From: Magnaporthiopsis rhizophila
Taxonomy: Eukaryota; Ascomycota; Sordariomycetes; Magnaporthales; Magnaporthaceae
Direction of reading: 5' to 3'
NCBI GenBank assembly: GCA_003049465.1
Contig: PYSS01000207.1
Location: 1 to 36,994, forward strand
Length of the DNA: 36,994 nt
Shown here: piece after piece, positions 1 through 10,077 of the stretch
Numbering within the stretch: position 1 is the stretch's first letter
Layout of the letters: each line of letters starts with the position of its first letter
Notes under the pieces: generated by a model
Told to the model about the DNA's origin: nothing
Database searches by the model: none
The model's input: the letters and a program-made list of their open reading frames with translations, nothing else
Translations under genes and position numbers: made by a program

Positions 1-906
1 GCGTGATCTTGAGCCCACTTCGGTAACATTCTGCCGTCCACGACGGACCGCCACACACCCTCCCCCAACCAGGTAAAATAAAAATACAAATACTCTTCGG
101 CGGCCCACGTAGACGGGGAGACGTCGCCAGCAGCTTCTCCCGTCCACACGAGCCGCCACACATCCCACCCTCCTCCTCCCAACCCCGCCGCTGCTAGATT
201 GGAAACAGCGCCCCACTTGATCTTGCCCGCAAGACCAAGCGGTCCCCCCCTCCCAACCACCCACGATCAACGGCGCCTCACCCGAAGGTTTGGCGGCCAC
301 CTCACGATGGAGGACCTGGCGCTGCGATTCTTCCCACCCTCGCGGCGAAGAACGGTCGAGATATGTATAGGCATGCCGCGGACGGCATCAAGGGCGGGCC
401 GGCCAGCCCTGGTTTGTTTTGGTTTTGTTGTGCTTCTCTTGTTCTTCGCTTGGGCTTGGCTCTTCACCCTGGCAGTTTCAGGCCGGGCCAGAGAAGCGCC
501 GAGCCTGTTTGCCGGCATAGTGAGTGGCAGCTTGGCGTGGCTAGATCCGTAGGAGGTAGGTTGTCTTTAGACCTTTGCCCAAGCCATGTTGTGTTGACAT
601 GATTGTGAACTTTTGCCATGACTACGACGCGAGATTCTTGTTTCTAGATGAAGACAAAAAAAATTAGTTTTCCGTCGCACCGGCGAGATCAGGGAGCAGA
701 TATGGCGGTGGTGCCGGTCACCGATGATCGCACTTACTGTTGCTGTTGGCGTCATGAAATCGCGAGTTCTTGTTGTCCAACCCCTGAGACTGTGCACCAG
801 CTTGCTGTCATGATGCCGTATGAGCGAGGAGAGTGAATCACCTAGAAGAGTAAATGTTAGCCGCGGTTAATGACAGCGATGTCAAATGGCGTATTAGGTT
901 GGTCAA
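1..906. other. Gene-free 5' stretch
   Basis: No recognised gene. Open frames here (for example 199-552 +) have low-complexity Arg/Pro-rich translations with no family motif. The stretch holds a C-rich direct repeat: the segment around 35-69 recurs imperfectly around 141-184, both carrying CCGCCACACA followed by a CCTCC-rich run. An exact 20-nt piece at 50-69 recurs at 36856-36875. Confidence 0.5.
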
Positions 907-1022
907 GTGCGTCAGAATGCTCCCGCTCCGAAGCAGGGAAGTGGAAATCTCTTTTTTTGCCGGGGTGAAAGAACGTAGAAAGAAAGCCCCCGGCTGGGTC
1001 CATCCATTTTCATCATCCGCAG
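907..1022 (+). repeat. Degenerate ~110 bp repeat, copy A
   Basis: First of five related units. It starts GTGCGTCAGA and ends TTTTCATCATCCGCAG, with an internal block containing GCTCCGAAGCAGGGA and AAGAACGTAGAAAGAAAGCC. An extra conserved element, ATGACAGCGATGTCAA (870-885), lies 37 nt upstream of its start. A closely similar element precedes copy B. Strand is arbitrary. Confidence 0.8.
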
Positions 1023-1240
1023 TAAACGACCAGAGGACTGCTGGCAATGTGAACTTACTCTCTGGCCATAGGGTGGTGCCATGGTAATAGTAGGCCTGGG
1101 TCTGGATGCGAGAGACTCATTGTGATTTCCAGGTCGAGAGATATTTGTTCCTTTTTCACCATCAGAGTGTTAGTATCAAAGGTTATTCCAGGTTCCAAAA
1201 GACGCAAATAATGACAGCGGTGTCAACGAGAGTAGGCTGG

Positions 1241-1342
1241 GTGCGTCAGAGTGCTCCCGCTCCGAAGCAGGGAGTGTGGAAGTGGAACTCTTTTCTCTGG
1301 GGAACGTTTCAAACCCAGTTCCATCCATCTTCATCATCCGCA
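1241..1342 (+). repeat. Degenerate ~110 bp repeat, copy B
   Basis: It starts GTGCGTCAGA, retains GCTCCGAAGCAGGGAG, and ends CTTCATCATCCGCA, followed by A rather than G. It is preceded at 1211-1226 by ATGACAGCGGTGTCAA, one base different from the element before copy A. The start-to-start distance from copy A is 334 bp. Confidence 0.8.
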
Positions 1343-1393
1343 ATGGGGGCTCATATCACGTATTAACTCAAATACAAGGAAAACATACCTACC

Positions 1394-1454
1394 GCTTTGG
1401 GAGGAACTGAGGTCCTATTGGCTTTGGGAGGAACTGAGGTCCTATTGGCTTTGG
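1394..1454 (+). repeat. 27-bp perfect tandem duplication plus partial third copy
   Basis: Positions 1394-1420 and 1421-1447 are identical 27-mers beginning GCTTTGGGAGGAACTGAGG. The first seven bases of a third copy follow at 1448-1454. The duplication lies in the spacer between repeat copies B and C and looks recent, because the two units are perfect. Confidence 0.9.
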
Positions 1455-1580
1455 TCGGCAGCAAGGTCGCGGTCAGAAGAATCTTCGCTGCCTTGTGGAT
1501 GTTTCGTCAATGGCAACGAGGTTAGTGTATCTTCCTTATATGTGACTCATGCGGCAGGAAGGTGGGTGGAGGAGGAGTGA

Positions 1581-1680
1581 GTGCGTCAGAATTCTCCCAC
1601 TTGGAAGTGGATATCTCTTTCTGGGAGTGAAAGAACGTAAAGAAAGCCCCCAGTGAGTCCATCCATTTTCATCATCCGCG
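1581..1680 (+). repeat. Degenerate ~110 bp repeat, copy C
   Basis: It starts GTGCGTCAGA and ends TTTTCATCATCCGCG. The middle AAGAACGTAAAGAAAGCC block matches copy A, but the GCTCCGAAGCAGGG block is eroded. It lies 340 bp start-to-start from copy B, nearly the same spacing as A to B, suggesting a higher-order period of about 335-340 bp. Confidence 0.75.
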
Positions 1681-1852
1681 GTAAGGTTCATGGAGGGGAT
1701 CAAGGAGCTATCTGAATCTTACCTCGACTGGTAGGTACTGCGCTCCTTGTCACCAGCCCGGGCTACTACGGGATGTTCCGGTCATCCTGCCACAGGTTAG
1801 CAGAGTCTTGGCTATTACCAACAGGCGTAGCAGTCGGACCAAGATGAGTTGG

Positions 1853-1963
1853 GTGCGTCAGACTCCCGCTCCGAAGCAGGGAGCGTGGAAATGGAACGCT
1901 CTTTCTGGGGAAAAGAACAGGAAAGAAAACCCAGGTGAGTCCATCCATATTCATCATCCGCAG
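1853..1963 (+). repeat. Degenerate ~110 bp repeat, copy D
   Basis: It starts GTGCGTCAGA, keeps GCTCCGAAGCAGGGAG, and ends ATTCATCATCCGCAG. It is followed by GAAAAAGATT, which is found inside copy E, and then a long A run. Confidence 0.8.
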
Positions 1964-1978
1964 CGAAGAAAAAGATTA

Positions 1979-1981
<3 letters not shown>

Positions 1982-2018
<37 letters not shown>

Positions 2019-2023
2019 NAAAA
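1982..2023 (+). repeat. Poly(A) run with an ambiguous base
   Basis: There are 37 consecutive A residues (1982-2018), an N at 2019, then four more A. The run sits exactly between repeat copies D and E. It may be a true homopolymer or slippage/misassembly. The N shows the consensus was not resolved here. Confidence 0.9.
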
Positions 2024-2143
2024 GTGCGTCAGAATGTGGATGTGGAAATCTCTTTCTAGGAAAAGAACGAACTCCCCGCACAGCTCGCGGCGATGGCCAA
2101 GCCATGCCGAGAAAAAGATTCTATCCATTTTCATCATCCGCAG
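2024..2143 (+). repeat. Degenerate ~110 bp repeat, copy E
   Basis: It starts GTGCGTCAGA and ends TTTTCATCATCCGCAG. The centre differs from the other copies and includes GAAAAAGATT, which flanks copy D. Sequence beyond it (ACTTACTCTGGCCA near 2205) resembles the flank of copy A (ACTTACTCTCTGGCCA near 1056), so the homology extends past the core unit. Confidence 0.75.
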
Positions 2144-3160
2144 GGAATGTCGATATGACAGGGCAAGATTCGCGCGAAAGAAGAGAACAAAAAGAGAAAT
2201 GGTGACTTACTCTGGCCAAGACGACGGCGAGATCGCGGACTCGTTCTTGGCGCGCAGTCCCTGCGATGGACGCTTGATGCGAGGTGGCTGGGAGAGGAGG
2301 TTGCCGCGGAGGGTGATGGTGGTGATGAAGAGAGGAAGGAAGAGGAAGACGGAAAATTTTTTTTGGGAAAGGGAGGGGAGAGGATTAAATAGAGCGTGCG
2401 GCACCAGTCTGCGAGGAGTCACGTGGGCCAGCGCTGCCTGATGGAAGGGTCGGAAGGCTTCTTCTCGGTTCTTTGGGATCTGATATTGGTGGCAATGACG
2501 CAGAAGAGAAGCCCAAGAGTGTTGGAGGGACTCCCGTAGGGCGTGGCTGTGGAGCCATGGGGTGTGCGTCCTGCCACACTGGGCTGGGGCGGGTGCCTCT
2601 CGGTCAAGCAATGGACGAGGGAAGGCACGAGAGGGACAGGTAGGAGCACGCGCACCGGGCACCCAAGGACGTGTCCCATGCCGTTCCGGAGATGACGGCA
2701 GGCCATACGATCAAGCTTGGACATGGCGGCGAAAAGATTCTATAAAAATTGTTGAACCCGGATGCCACAGCACCACGGGGAAGCGCCAGGTCTCGGTGGT
2801 AAACGATACGCCTCGCAGTTGGAGCCTGCCGTGCACAGTGCACAGAAGGTCTGCCACGACAGTCATGGAGAGGAACCACACTGTTTCCGCGCGACGAGGG
2901 ACGCGGCACGTTTTCCTCGGCTGACCTAATTACCGCCGTGTATGCACGTCGTCAGGTACCTCGCCGCAGCAAAAAGAGGGCCGGTTTTTTTCGTCAGATA
3001 TAGCAGCCATCCAGCGTTTTCACACCCCCAGGATTCACAGACATGGGTAAAGTCGAGACAAGACAAAAACTTATTTGCAGTGCTAATCATGCCTATATAC
3101 AGTCAACGAGGAACCGGCCTACAACTCGCGCGCCTGGCGTCACCTTCATGAAAAAGGCGT
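2144..3160. other. Gene-free stretch after the repeat array
   Basis: No recognised coding region on either strand. Overlapping short frames with no domain signature are all that is present. A possible AT-rich core-promoter-like GATTAAATAGAG lies near 2383, but no convincing gene follows it. Confidence 0.4.
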
Positions 3161-4012
3161 CTACCACCTCCTCCTGCGAATCCGAGAGCACGAATCCGAT
3201 CCGGATCCAGAGGCCTGGTTGTCTCCCGACGACTTGTCACGCTGGCTATTGCTAGAGCCCGAGCCGTTGTTCCCGTTGTTCCTTTGGTTGCCGTTGTTTC
3301 CCTGGCTTTGGGACCCGTTGTTCCCCTGGTTCCCTTGGTTTCCCTGGTTGCCATTGTTCCCCTGGTTTCCATTGTTTTCTTGGTTGCCGTTGTTGCCGGG
3401 AGGGGCAGGCTGAGCGCCACCGCCGCCGCTACCAGGAAAGGTAAAGTCCACGCAGGCGATGTACGTCTGCTTAGCCTCGGCGCTGTCCCAGAACCACCGC
3501 ACAACGCATTCGCCGGCGGTGCCGCACTTGGCGGGCAGGCTGTCGGGCATGGTGACGCTGAAGTCTGTGTTGTTCTTCGCGACGCCCGTCTTGGTGGAGG
3601 CGTAGTTGTCGAACGCGATCAGGGGCTGGCCGATCATGGTGTTGGAGCTCGTGTCGACAACGGCGACAACGCACGTGCCCGTGTGCGGCGCCGTGATGGC
3701 CACCTTGAAGTCGACCTTCTGGCCGGGCGAGAACTTCTGGATCCGGTCCGGCTTGTTGTTGTCGGAGAATGGGATGCCCTTACACAAGTCAAGCTGGCAC
3801 TTGGACGCGTCCAAGTTCTGGCCCTTCATCATCTGCTCCAGTTGCTGGATGTTGCCGTTGGCGTCGCCCTTCACGTTGTTGAACGGCTGCTCGCCGCAGG
3901 CTGCCTTGAAGCCCTCGCCGGCGACACGAGGCGGCGGCGTGATGACATTGCCGTGGCCAGCGACGCCGGTCGCGGCCACGATGAGGAGGCTTGCGATGGA
4001 GAGGGACTGCAT
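3161..4012 (-). CDS. Secreted LPMO-like protein, chitin-binding type-4/AA16-like, with Asn/Gly/Gln-rich tail
   Basis: Intronless, 283 aa. It is predicted to be an extracellular copper-dependent monooxygenase that oxidatively cleaves polysaccharide. Residues 1-19 form a signal peptide, and cleavage exposes His20 (HGNVITPPPR) as the mature N-terminus, as copper binding in LPMOs requires. The second histidine ligand is probably His110 in APHTG, and an axial aromatic lies in CVDFTF (Phe190). Cysteine pairs and the WFWDS block fit the fungal AA16 / PF03067 type. From about residue 194 the protein becomes a linker of GNNGNQ-like repeats, ending with a single Cys and a basic IRRRRW terminus. I chose the start at 4012 because it places the signal peptide directly; the frame is open further upstream but without similar logic. 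AA16 assignment is from motif memory; substrate is unknown. Confidence 0.85.
   Translation of the reverse strand: MQSLSIASLLIVAATGVAGHGNVITPPPRVAGEGFKAACGEQPFNNVKGDANGNIQQLEQMMKGQNLDASKCQLDLCKGIPFSDNNKPDRIQKFSPGQKVDFKVAITAPHTGTCVVAVVDTSSNTMIGQPLIAFDNYASTKTGVAKNNTDFSVTMPDSLPAKCGTAGECVVRWFWDSAEAKQTYIACVDFTFPGSGGGGAQPAPPGNNGNQENNGNQGNNGNQGNQGNQGNNGSQSQGNNGNQRNNGNNGSGSSNSQRDKSSGDNQASGSGSDSCSRIRRRRW
3250..3405 (-). repeat. Tail-encoding short repeats in the LPMO-like gene
   Basis: This stretch encodes the Asn/Gly/Gln tail. Five-residue units of the type NNGNQ and three-residue GNQ units alternate imperfectly, and the DNA is a degenerate 9-15 nt repeat of GTTGTTCCC/CTGGTT type on the plus strand. 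Such tracts expand and contract by slippage, so tail length may vary between strains. Confidence 0.8.
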
Positions 4013-5540
4013 TTTTGCTCTTATGTCCTGGATCGAGTTGCGAGGCCGGCCCTGCTTCCGTAAAAGAATGTGGGATGAGATGGGATCCGTGCCGTAGATA
4101 TCGAGTTGGAGATGCTTGTTCTTGTAAAGGCGTCGAGCCAAGTGTCTTCGGGTGCGAAAGACGAAGGAAAGAAACGACAGTGATATCAAAAGGGCGACTG
4201 TAGAAAGAAAAGAATGTAAGTAAAGGACAGAACTCCTGAAGGTTGGTTGTAAGACCAAGAAAAGCCTGAGACTTGGGTCAAGACGAGTCTTTATGTCTAT
4301 CCCCGGTAGCAGCCCTGCCTCCATCTGGCAGGACGCCCCTGTTGCGTGTCATGGTATCCTCCGTGACGGCAGGGCATATCCAATGCAAAAGCTTGCTAGT
4401 GTGCAGGGACTATCCCACGCAGTGTCAACGCACCGCCCCATATCGCAAGGGGAAACGCAGAGCGATTGACGCATGGGGCATGAGGCGTGACCCGCATTAT
4501 CTCCAGGTCCTCTCGGCGAAACAAGGCCACCGCCTTGGGCGCGGGCCAGTATTCGCCTATGTACCGCAGTCGCCTGATGTTGGTGTGGACCGGCCAGAGG
4601 GAGGGGAATAAACTTCAGACGGTGATACACAATAGGATGCAAAGCGTGTTGAAACGGTCGTCTGGAGCCTCCTTCGCCTGTCGCATGGCTTCGAAGCCTG
4701 GTCATGACGGCCAGGTGGCGTGGGACCAGCTAGTTTGCCCGCTCCCTATGGCAAGAGGTTTCAAGGTGAACCTCGGGATGACAAAATGTTGAGCCTCAGC
4801 GTGGGACGTGGGGGTCGAAGTCTGCCGGCCTGCAGAATGTCGGCGCGAGCGAGGAGGCTCAGGGGTAGAGGACCCGCTATCGGCTGGGGCGGTGGGTCCG
4901 GCGCGCTGCCAGAGGCGCAGAGCAGCGTTTTGTCGATCCTCTCAGCCGCGCAAACACCTCCCGATGAACGTCACTTGGAGACTGATTCCTATCTGTAGGG
5001 AGTCGGGGCTATCGAAGAATTAAAAGGCAAAATTCAGATGGGCTGGGCCTTGGACTCGACATGGGGCCGACAGGCACGACGGGAGTGTGTTACTCAAGCC
5101 AAACCCAACACAAAAAAACCCTTACAGCCCAGGATACCCTTCACTGCGCAGACCGTTCCAAGGTCGTCCATGTCTTGTTGAAGAAGACTAGGAAGGCGCC
5201 TAAAAAAAGTGGCCAGGGGTTGTTTGTCAACCCAACTGTCAGATCCGTCAAAATCGTCCGGAGCTTACGACGAGTCGTTGACACAGCCCCTCCGGGCTTT
5301 CAATGCAACAAAATTCAGGGCTGCAAGGATAGGCCGGCCAACGAACGCAACCCTCGGCCAACCCGGGCTGGCAGGGCGGCCGGCACACTTGACCTCGGTC
5401 AAGTTCCCACCCAGGAGGCTTGGGTGGGCCGGGGTGTAGCGCCGAGGGACGAAAATTAAGGGTAGCAATGTCGTCCGTTGGAGACAATCCTGGGTGGCAA
5501 AGTCACCTCAACATGAAACAGGCACCCTCTCCCGCGCCCG
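4013..5540. other. Intergenic, upstream of the LPMO-like gene
   Basis: No recognised gene. A TATA-like ACATAAA on the minus strand (about 4291-4297) lies roughly 280 nt upstream of the LPMO-like start and could be its core promoter. The rest shows only short frames without motifs. Confidence 0.4.
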
Positions 5541-6740
5541 TCAGGCCGACCGACTCGCCCACATCCCCCGCAAAAAGAACCTCGTCGCTGACATGCGCAG
5601 GGCGACGCTCTGCCGGCAGTTTTCCACCAATAACACCACGGCGTCTAGGCATTCTGGGACCACCTCTGCGGTGTGCGTCGCCCGGCTGCTCCCGGTGACA
5701 TGGGATCTCCCGAGCTTTTTCCTGGAGGCGCAGTGGCGGCGGCGGCTGGATCGGCTCGATTGATCCCTGGATCTGGGCCTGGGCCTGCGGACCCTGACGG
5801 CGACAGGGGCGTGCACGCCGGCCGGCTCATGTCTAGGGGCTGCCAGCTCCGGCACGGTAGCTCCTAGCTCCTGTGGAAGGATGCCTGCCTCCGGTGTAGG
5901 GACCACAACAGGCTTCGTGCGATCGGGTCCCGAGAATATTGGCTCTGGTGCAGTGACGGCCGGTTCTGGCATGACAACTGCTGCTGGCGCGGGTGTTGGG
6001 CTTTTTGTACGGGCACACCTGTCCTTTGCCGACCCTTTCCCGTCCAAACAGGTCATATAAGGAGAGTACACAGAGACTGGTTCCAGGTCGCCTTGTAGTC
6101 CGGTAGAGGGAGGAACCTCCAAAACGCTCCGACGGCGGGGACTTGCTGCCACTTCGCCCCGGGCAGGGCTGGATGGGCGGCCCAGGTCGCTCTGGCTGTC
6201 CAGTAGACCGAAACTGCGCCGCAGTTCCAGTACGGATCGCTCGTAGTCAGCGGCCAGCGGGCGAGTCTGCGGAATCGGTTGAGGACGCAGCTCGGGCGGT
6301 GTCACGTAATTTCGCTCTAGGCTGCGCCGGGATTCCAGATCGCATCGGGCATCTGTCCCCGGCTCGCGGCGCTGGACCGAAAGTCGGTGGCTGTTTGGCT
6401 GGCGCTCGGGACGCGAGCCGGACCGATCTCGCTGCTCTCTTCGAGGACGAGGAGGGCATCCGCTGGGCGCTGTTGTTGAGCTTGCTCTTCGACGGCTGCT
6501 CCTGCTGCTCCGTCGGCTGAGCGGGGGCTGCTCAGATGCTGCTGCCAGCCTGATCTCAAGGCGATCCAGAACCTCTCGCACCGCTCTCAAGATCTTGGCG
6601 TCGCTGATGGTCTCGTCCTTGCGATGAGATGTATGTCGATCCCTCGCGGATCCCCAAGGTTGGACGACCATGGCTGCTCCGATGCACCAAGCGGCGGTGG
6701 GTGCTGTCGGAGTGATGGGAAACCAGCCACTGTCCAGCAA
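5541..6740 (-). CDS. Hypothetical Arg/Ser/Pro-rich ORF
   Basis: An uninterrupted frame of 399 codons that I do not recognise. Near residue 45 comes a likely helical segment (ILRAVREVLDRLEIRL). Then follow Arg/Ser-rich tracts, with RSSRSSRRR near residue 80 and a similar SSRSSRRR near residue 325. Between them is a Pro/Glu/Val-rich middle with repeated PEP, PTPE and VPEL motifs. No signal peptide or membrane segment is evident. The length is more than expected by chance at this composition, but there is no conserved domain, the start is uncertain, and short frames also exist on the other strand. It could be a fast-evolving low-complexity protein, the remnant of a gag-like gene, or a chance frame. 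Confidence 0.3.
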   Translation of the reverse strand: MLDSGWFPITPTAPTAAWCIGAAMVVQPWGSARDRHTSHRKDETISDAKILRAVREVLDRLEIRLAAASEQPPLSRRSSRSSRRRASSTTAPSGCPPRPRREQRDRSGSRPERQPNSHRLSVQRREPGTDARCDLESRRSLERNYVTPPELRPQPIPQTRPLAADYERSVLELRRSFGLLDSQSDLGRPSSPARGEVAASPRRRSVLEVPPSTGLQGDLEPVSVYSPYMTCLDGKGSAKDRCARTKSPTPAPAAVVMPEPAVTAPEPIFSGPDRTKPVVVPTPEAGILPQELGATVPELAAPRHEPAGVHAPVAVRVRRPRPRSRDQSSRSSRRRHCASRKKLGRSHVTGSSRATHTAEVVPECLDAVVLLVENCRQSVALRMSATRFFLRGMWASRSA

Positions 6741-8020
6741 AACACAGGCGAAGGCCCCTATCCAAGTAGTCTACTATGGCAAGAATAAAGAGAGCTCCGT
6801 TCGGGGAAGACATGCCCCGGAATATCTATCTAAACTAAAAAAAAAAAAAAAAGCACACGGCCCTGTCTTGGCCAGCATCAACCGGTTTCGTTCAACGGTT
6901 TCTTTCAACCGGCGCCACGAGGGCACCGGTGCGTGCAACTGAACTAATGTGTGAATAAGCCGAGCTCGGATGCTCAGATCCTGATGATGCGATCCTCTCA
7001 GATCGATCTCGTTGCAACGCTCTAGCGCGAGCTGCGCACGACCAATCCCTCCGCCAAGCGATGCTCAGAAGGATGAAAATACGCGGTTCGTCGGATCTGG
7101 ATGACTACGCCCGCCCGCGTGCTAGGGTTACAATGCCCAACACACTAGACGTCGCTCGGACCGCCGCAATGACGAGATCCCGTGCGAAGCCCCACCACAA
7201 CCGGGCCCCGTCCCGAAAGCACCGTTGCTCGCTTGCCCATTGTGAGGGTTCCATCCGCGGGCACATACCGGGCGTGGTGAGGAGGTTCCGTCAAGCCGGG
7301 CCAAGCCGAAAGCATACGGAGACATTAAGGCTAGAAATTTAACACATTCCTCTTCGTTTCTTTCTGCTCCGCTGCCTTCGAGCCGACCATTATGGTTTGT
7401 AGTTTATTGGCCACTAGTAAAAGCCCGGCAGACGCAGTATCCGCATATGAAATCACATCCTTATTCAGCCTCTACCGTTGCCTGTTTTCTTGTCCTTTGT
7501 TTTTCATTCCGCATCCTTTGTTTCTTCCCATCCTCCATGGGCACTTGTCAGCCGCCTTTGTTAGTCCTGCACCGATGGACTTAAAAATGAATGGAAGCCC
7601 TTTCACCCTCCCACGTGATAACGTGGCGATCTCGTGGAAGGCTTTGTTCCGTTTACTTTGTGGTGGAGCGGTGCACACGTGACTGTGAGATTCAGACGCG
7701 TTCCAACCGCGAGGGGCTGAAATTTTCTTCCCCTCCGCCGTCATTTTCCGCCGAACCCCGCCAACTTTTTCTTCCCTGCTCAGCACCAATCCAGTCCAGT
7801 TGAGCCCAGCCAGCGGCGACAAATATTCCTTTGCTGCACTGGACTGCCACGTCTGGCCAGACGTTGTTACACTGTCCTTTTCTCCCATTACCCAATCGAT
7901 TGTTTGCTCCTTCTTTGCCCGGTTCTTTTGCTCCCTGCCCATTTTCTGTTTATTTTTTGCTCGACTATTTCCATCCATCCTCCCATTGTTTTCGCGCGTG
8001 CCACCCGTCTAGTCGCCAGT
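6741..8020. other. Intergenic and CTP synthase leader region
   Basis: No recognised gene. A 16-nt A run lies at 6837-6852. From about 7460 to 8015 the plus strand is strongly pyrimidine-rich, with repeated CTTTTCT, CCTTC and TTCCATCC, as is common in promoters and leaders of highly expressed filamentous-fungal genes. The region ends directly at the CTP synthase start codon. Confidence 0.5.
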
Positions 8021-10077
8021 ATGAAGTACATTGTAGTAAACGGAGGTATGCACCTGCTGATTCACCATGGGCATCATCTTCCAGATCACCACTAACTGTA
8101 GTTTAGGCGTCATCAGCGGCGTGGGCAAGGGCATTATCGGTATGGTTCATCAATTGGAGGGCAGCATTGGTTGCGCCATTTAACTAACATGACCACCCGC
8201 GGACGTAAAAAGCCTCCTCGACCGGCCTGCTGCTGAAGTCGATTGGCCTCAAGGTCACTGTAAGAACATGCCTGCCTGCTTGTATACTTGCCAATGGCTT
8301 GCTAGTTCTGCCTGCATGCCTTCCACAATCGTAATCGTGATGCTGATTCGCGTGACCACTCGCAGGCCATCAAGATAGACCCGTATCTAAATGTCGACGC
8401 GGGCACCATGAACCCACTGGAGTCAGTTGCCATCGTCGTGCCCCCCGCCGCCCCGTTTCACTACAGTCTTGCTGACCGCAAGACGCCCGTAGGCATGGAG
8501 AGTGCTTTGTGCTGTCCGACGGCGGCGAGGTGGATCTCGATCTTGGCAACTATGAGCGGTACCTCAATGTGAACCTGACGCGCGGTCACAGCGTCACCAC
8601 GGGTCAGATCTATAAGGAGGTCATTGACAAGGAGCGCAAGGGCGATTTCCTTGGCAAGACGGTCCAGATCGTGCCGCACATCACAAACGCTATCCAGGAG
8701 CGCATCGAGCGCGTTGCCCGCATCCCTATCGACGATTCGGGTGAGGAGCCGGATGTGTGCATCATCGAGCTGGGCGGAACCGTCGGTGACATCGAGTCCA
8801 TGCCCTTCGTCGAGGCGCTTACGCAGCTGCGTCACCGCTACGGCCGGAGCGGCTTCTTCAGCATCCACGTCTCGTTCGTACCCCTGATCCACGGCGAGCA
8901 AAAGACCAAGCCCAGCCAGCACTCGGTGAAGACGGTCCGCAGCGCCGGCTTGATTCCCGATCTGCTGTGCTGCCGCTGCGAGACGGGGTTGGAGAAGAAC
9001 ACAGTGAACAAGATCGCGCTGCACTGCCAGCTCGAGCCGGAGCAGGTGCTGGTCGTCCACGACATGCCGTCCATCTACCAAGTCCCCATGCTCCTCCATG
9101 AACAGGGCCTCATCCCGCTGCTCAAGACGGCAATGGGCCTCGGCCGGATCACGCCGTCGCCGAGCCGGGCGCAGCACGGTTCCGAGATGTGGTCTCTGTG
9201 GAAGGATAGAGTGCTTGCTGGCGACAACCTAGGAACGGTCACCATCGCGCTCGTCGGAAAGTACACGGAGCTCCACGACTCGTACCTGTCAGTGATCAAG
9301 GCGCTGGAGCACTCGTCGATGCGGTGTCGCCGCAAGCTCGACCTACAGTGGGTCGACTCGGAACACCTGGAGCCGCTTGCGGCCAAGGCAACGTACGACG
9401 CCGCGTGGGCCAAGGTGCGCGGCGCCGACGGCATCCTCGTGCCCGGCGGCTTCGGCAACCGCGGCACCGAGGGCATGATCGCGGCGGCCAAGTGGGCGCG
9501 CGAGAAAGGGGTGCCGTACCTGGGCGTCTGCCTGGGCATGCAGCTGGCCGTCATCGAGATCGCGCGCAACGTGTGCGGCCTCGCGGGCGCGACGTCGGAG
9601 GAGTTCGACGGCCAGGCCGAGCACAAGGCCATCATCTTCATGCCCGAGATCGACAAGACCACCATGGGCGGCACCATGCGACTGGGCCTGCACGACACCC
9701 ACTTCCAGCCCGGCAGCGAGGGCAGCCGCATCCGCGCCCTCTACGGCGGCGCCGCCGTCGCCAACGAGCGCCACCGCCACCGCTACGAGGTCAACCCGGC
9801 CATTGTCGAGCGCCTGCACGGCGCGGGCCTGGAGTTCCTCGGCAAGGACGACAAGGGCGAGCGCATGGAGATTGTCGAGCTCAAGAACCACCCTTACTTT
9901 GTCGGCGTCCAATACCACCCCGAGTACCTCAGCCGCGTCCTCGATCCGAGCAAGCCGTTTCTGGGCCTCGTGGCCGCCAGCGCCGGCTGCCTCGACCAGG
10001 TGACGGCTGACGTGCTGGCCGAGCGCAAGAACGGCGCTGCCGTCAACGGCATCAACGGAAACGGACATCGTTTCTAG
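8021..10077 (+). CDS. URA7: CTP synthase
   Basis: Cytosolic, glutamine-dependent conversion of UTP to CTP, the last step of de novo pyrimidine nucleotide synthesis. Five exons assigned by frame and GT-AG signals: 8021-8045, 8107-8139, 8213-8259, 8366-8421, 8493-10077, giving 581 aa, the usual fungal length. The N-terminal synthetase domain carries the P-loop GVISGVGKGI (Lys16), then IKIDPYLN and GTMNPLEHGE, whose codons span the last junction. The C-terminal class I glutamine amidotransferase domain has PGGFGNRG, the nucleophile in GVCLGMQ (about Cys400) and YHPEY (His529, Glu531). The third and fourth introns also show TAAC/TGAC-like branch signals. The start is fixed by homology to MKYIVVNGG. 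All catalytic residues are present. Yeast has two paralogues; this is named after URA7 by family resemblance only. Confidence 0.97.

Noticed and set aside
5494..5763. Plus-strand frame with AHIPRKKNLVADM resembling the HIPGxxNxVADALSR tail of Ty3/gypsy RNase H
   Set aside because: Only about a dozen residues match, no reverse transcriptase, integrase or LTR is visible nearby, and the frame flanks are unrelated.
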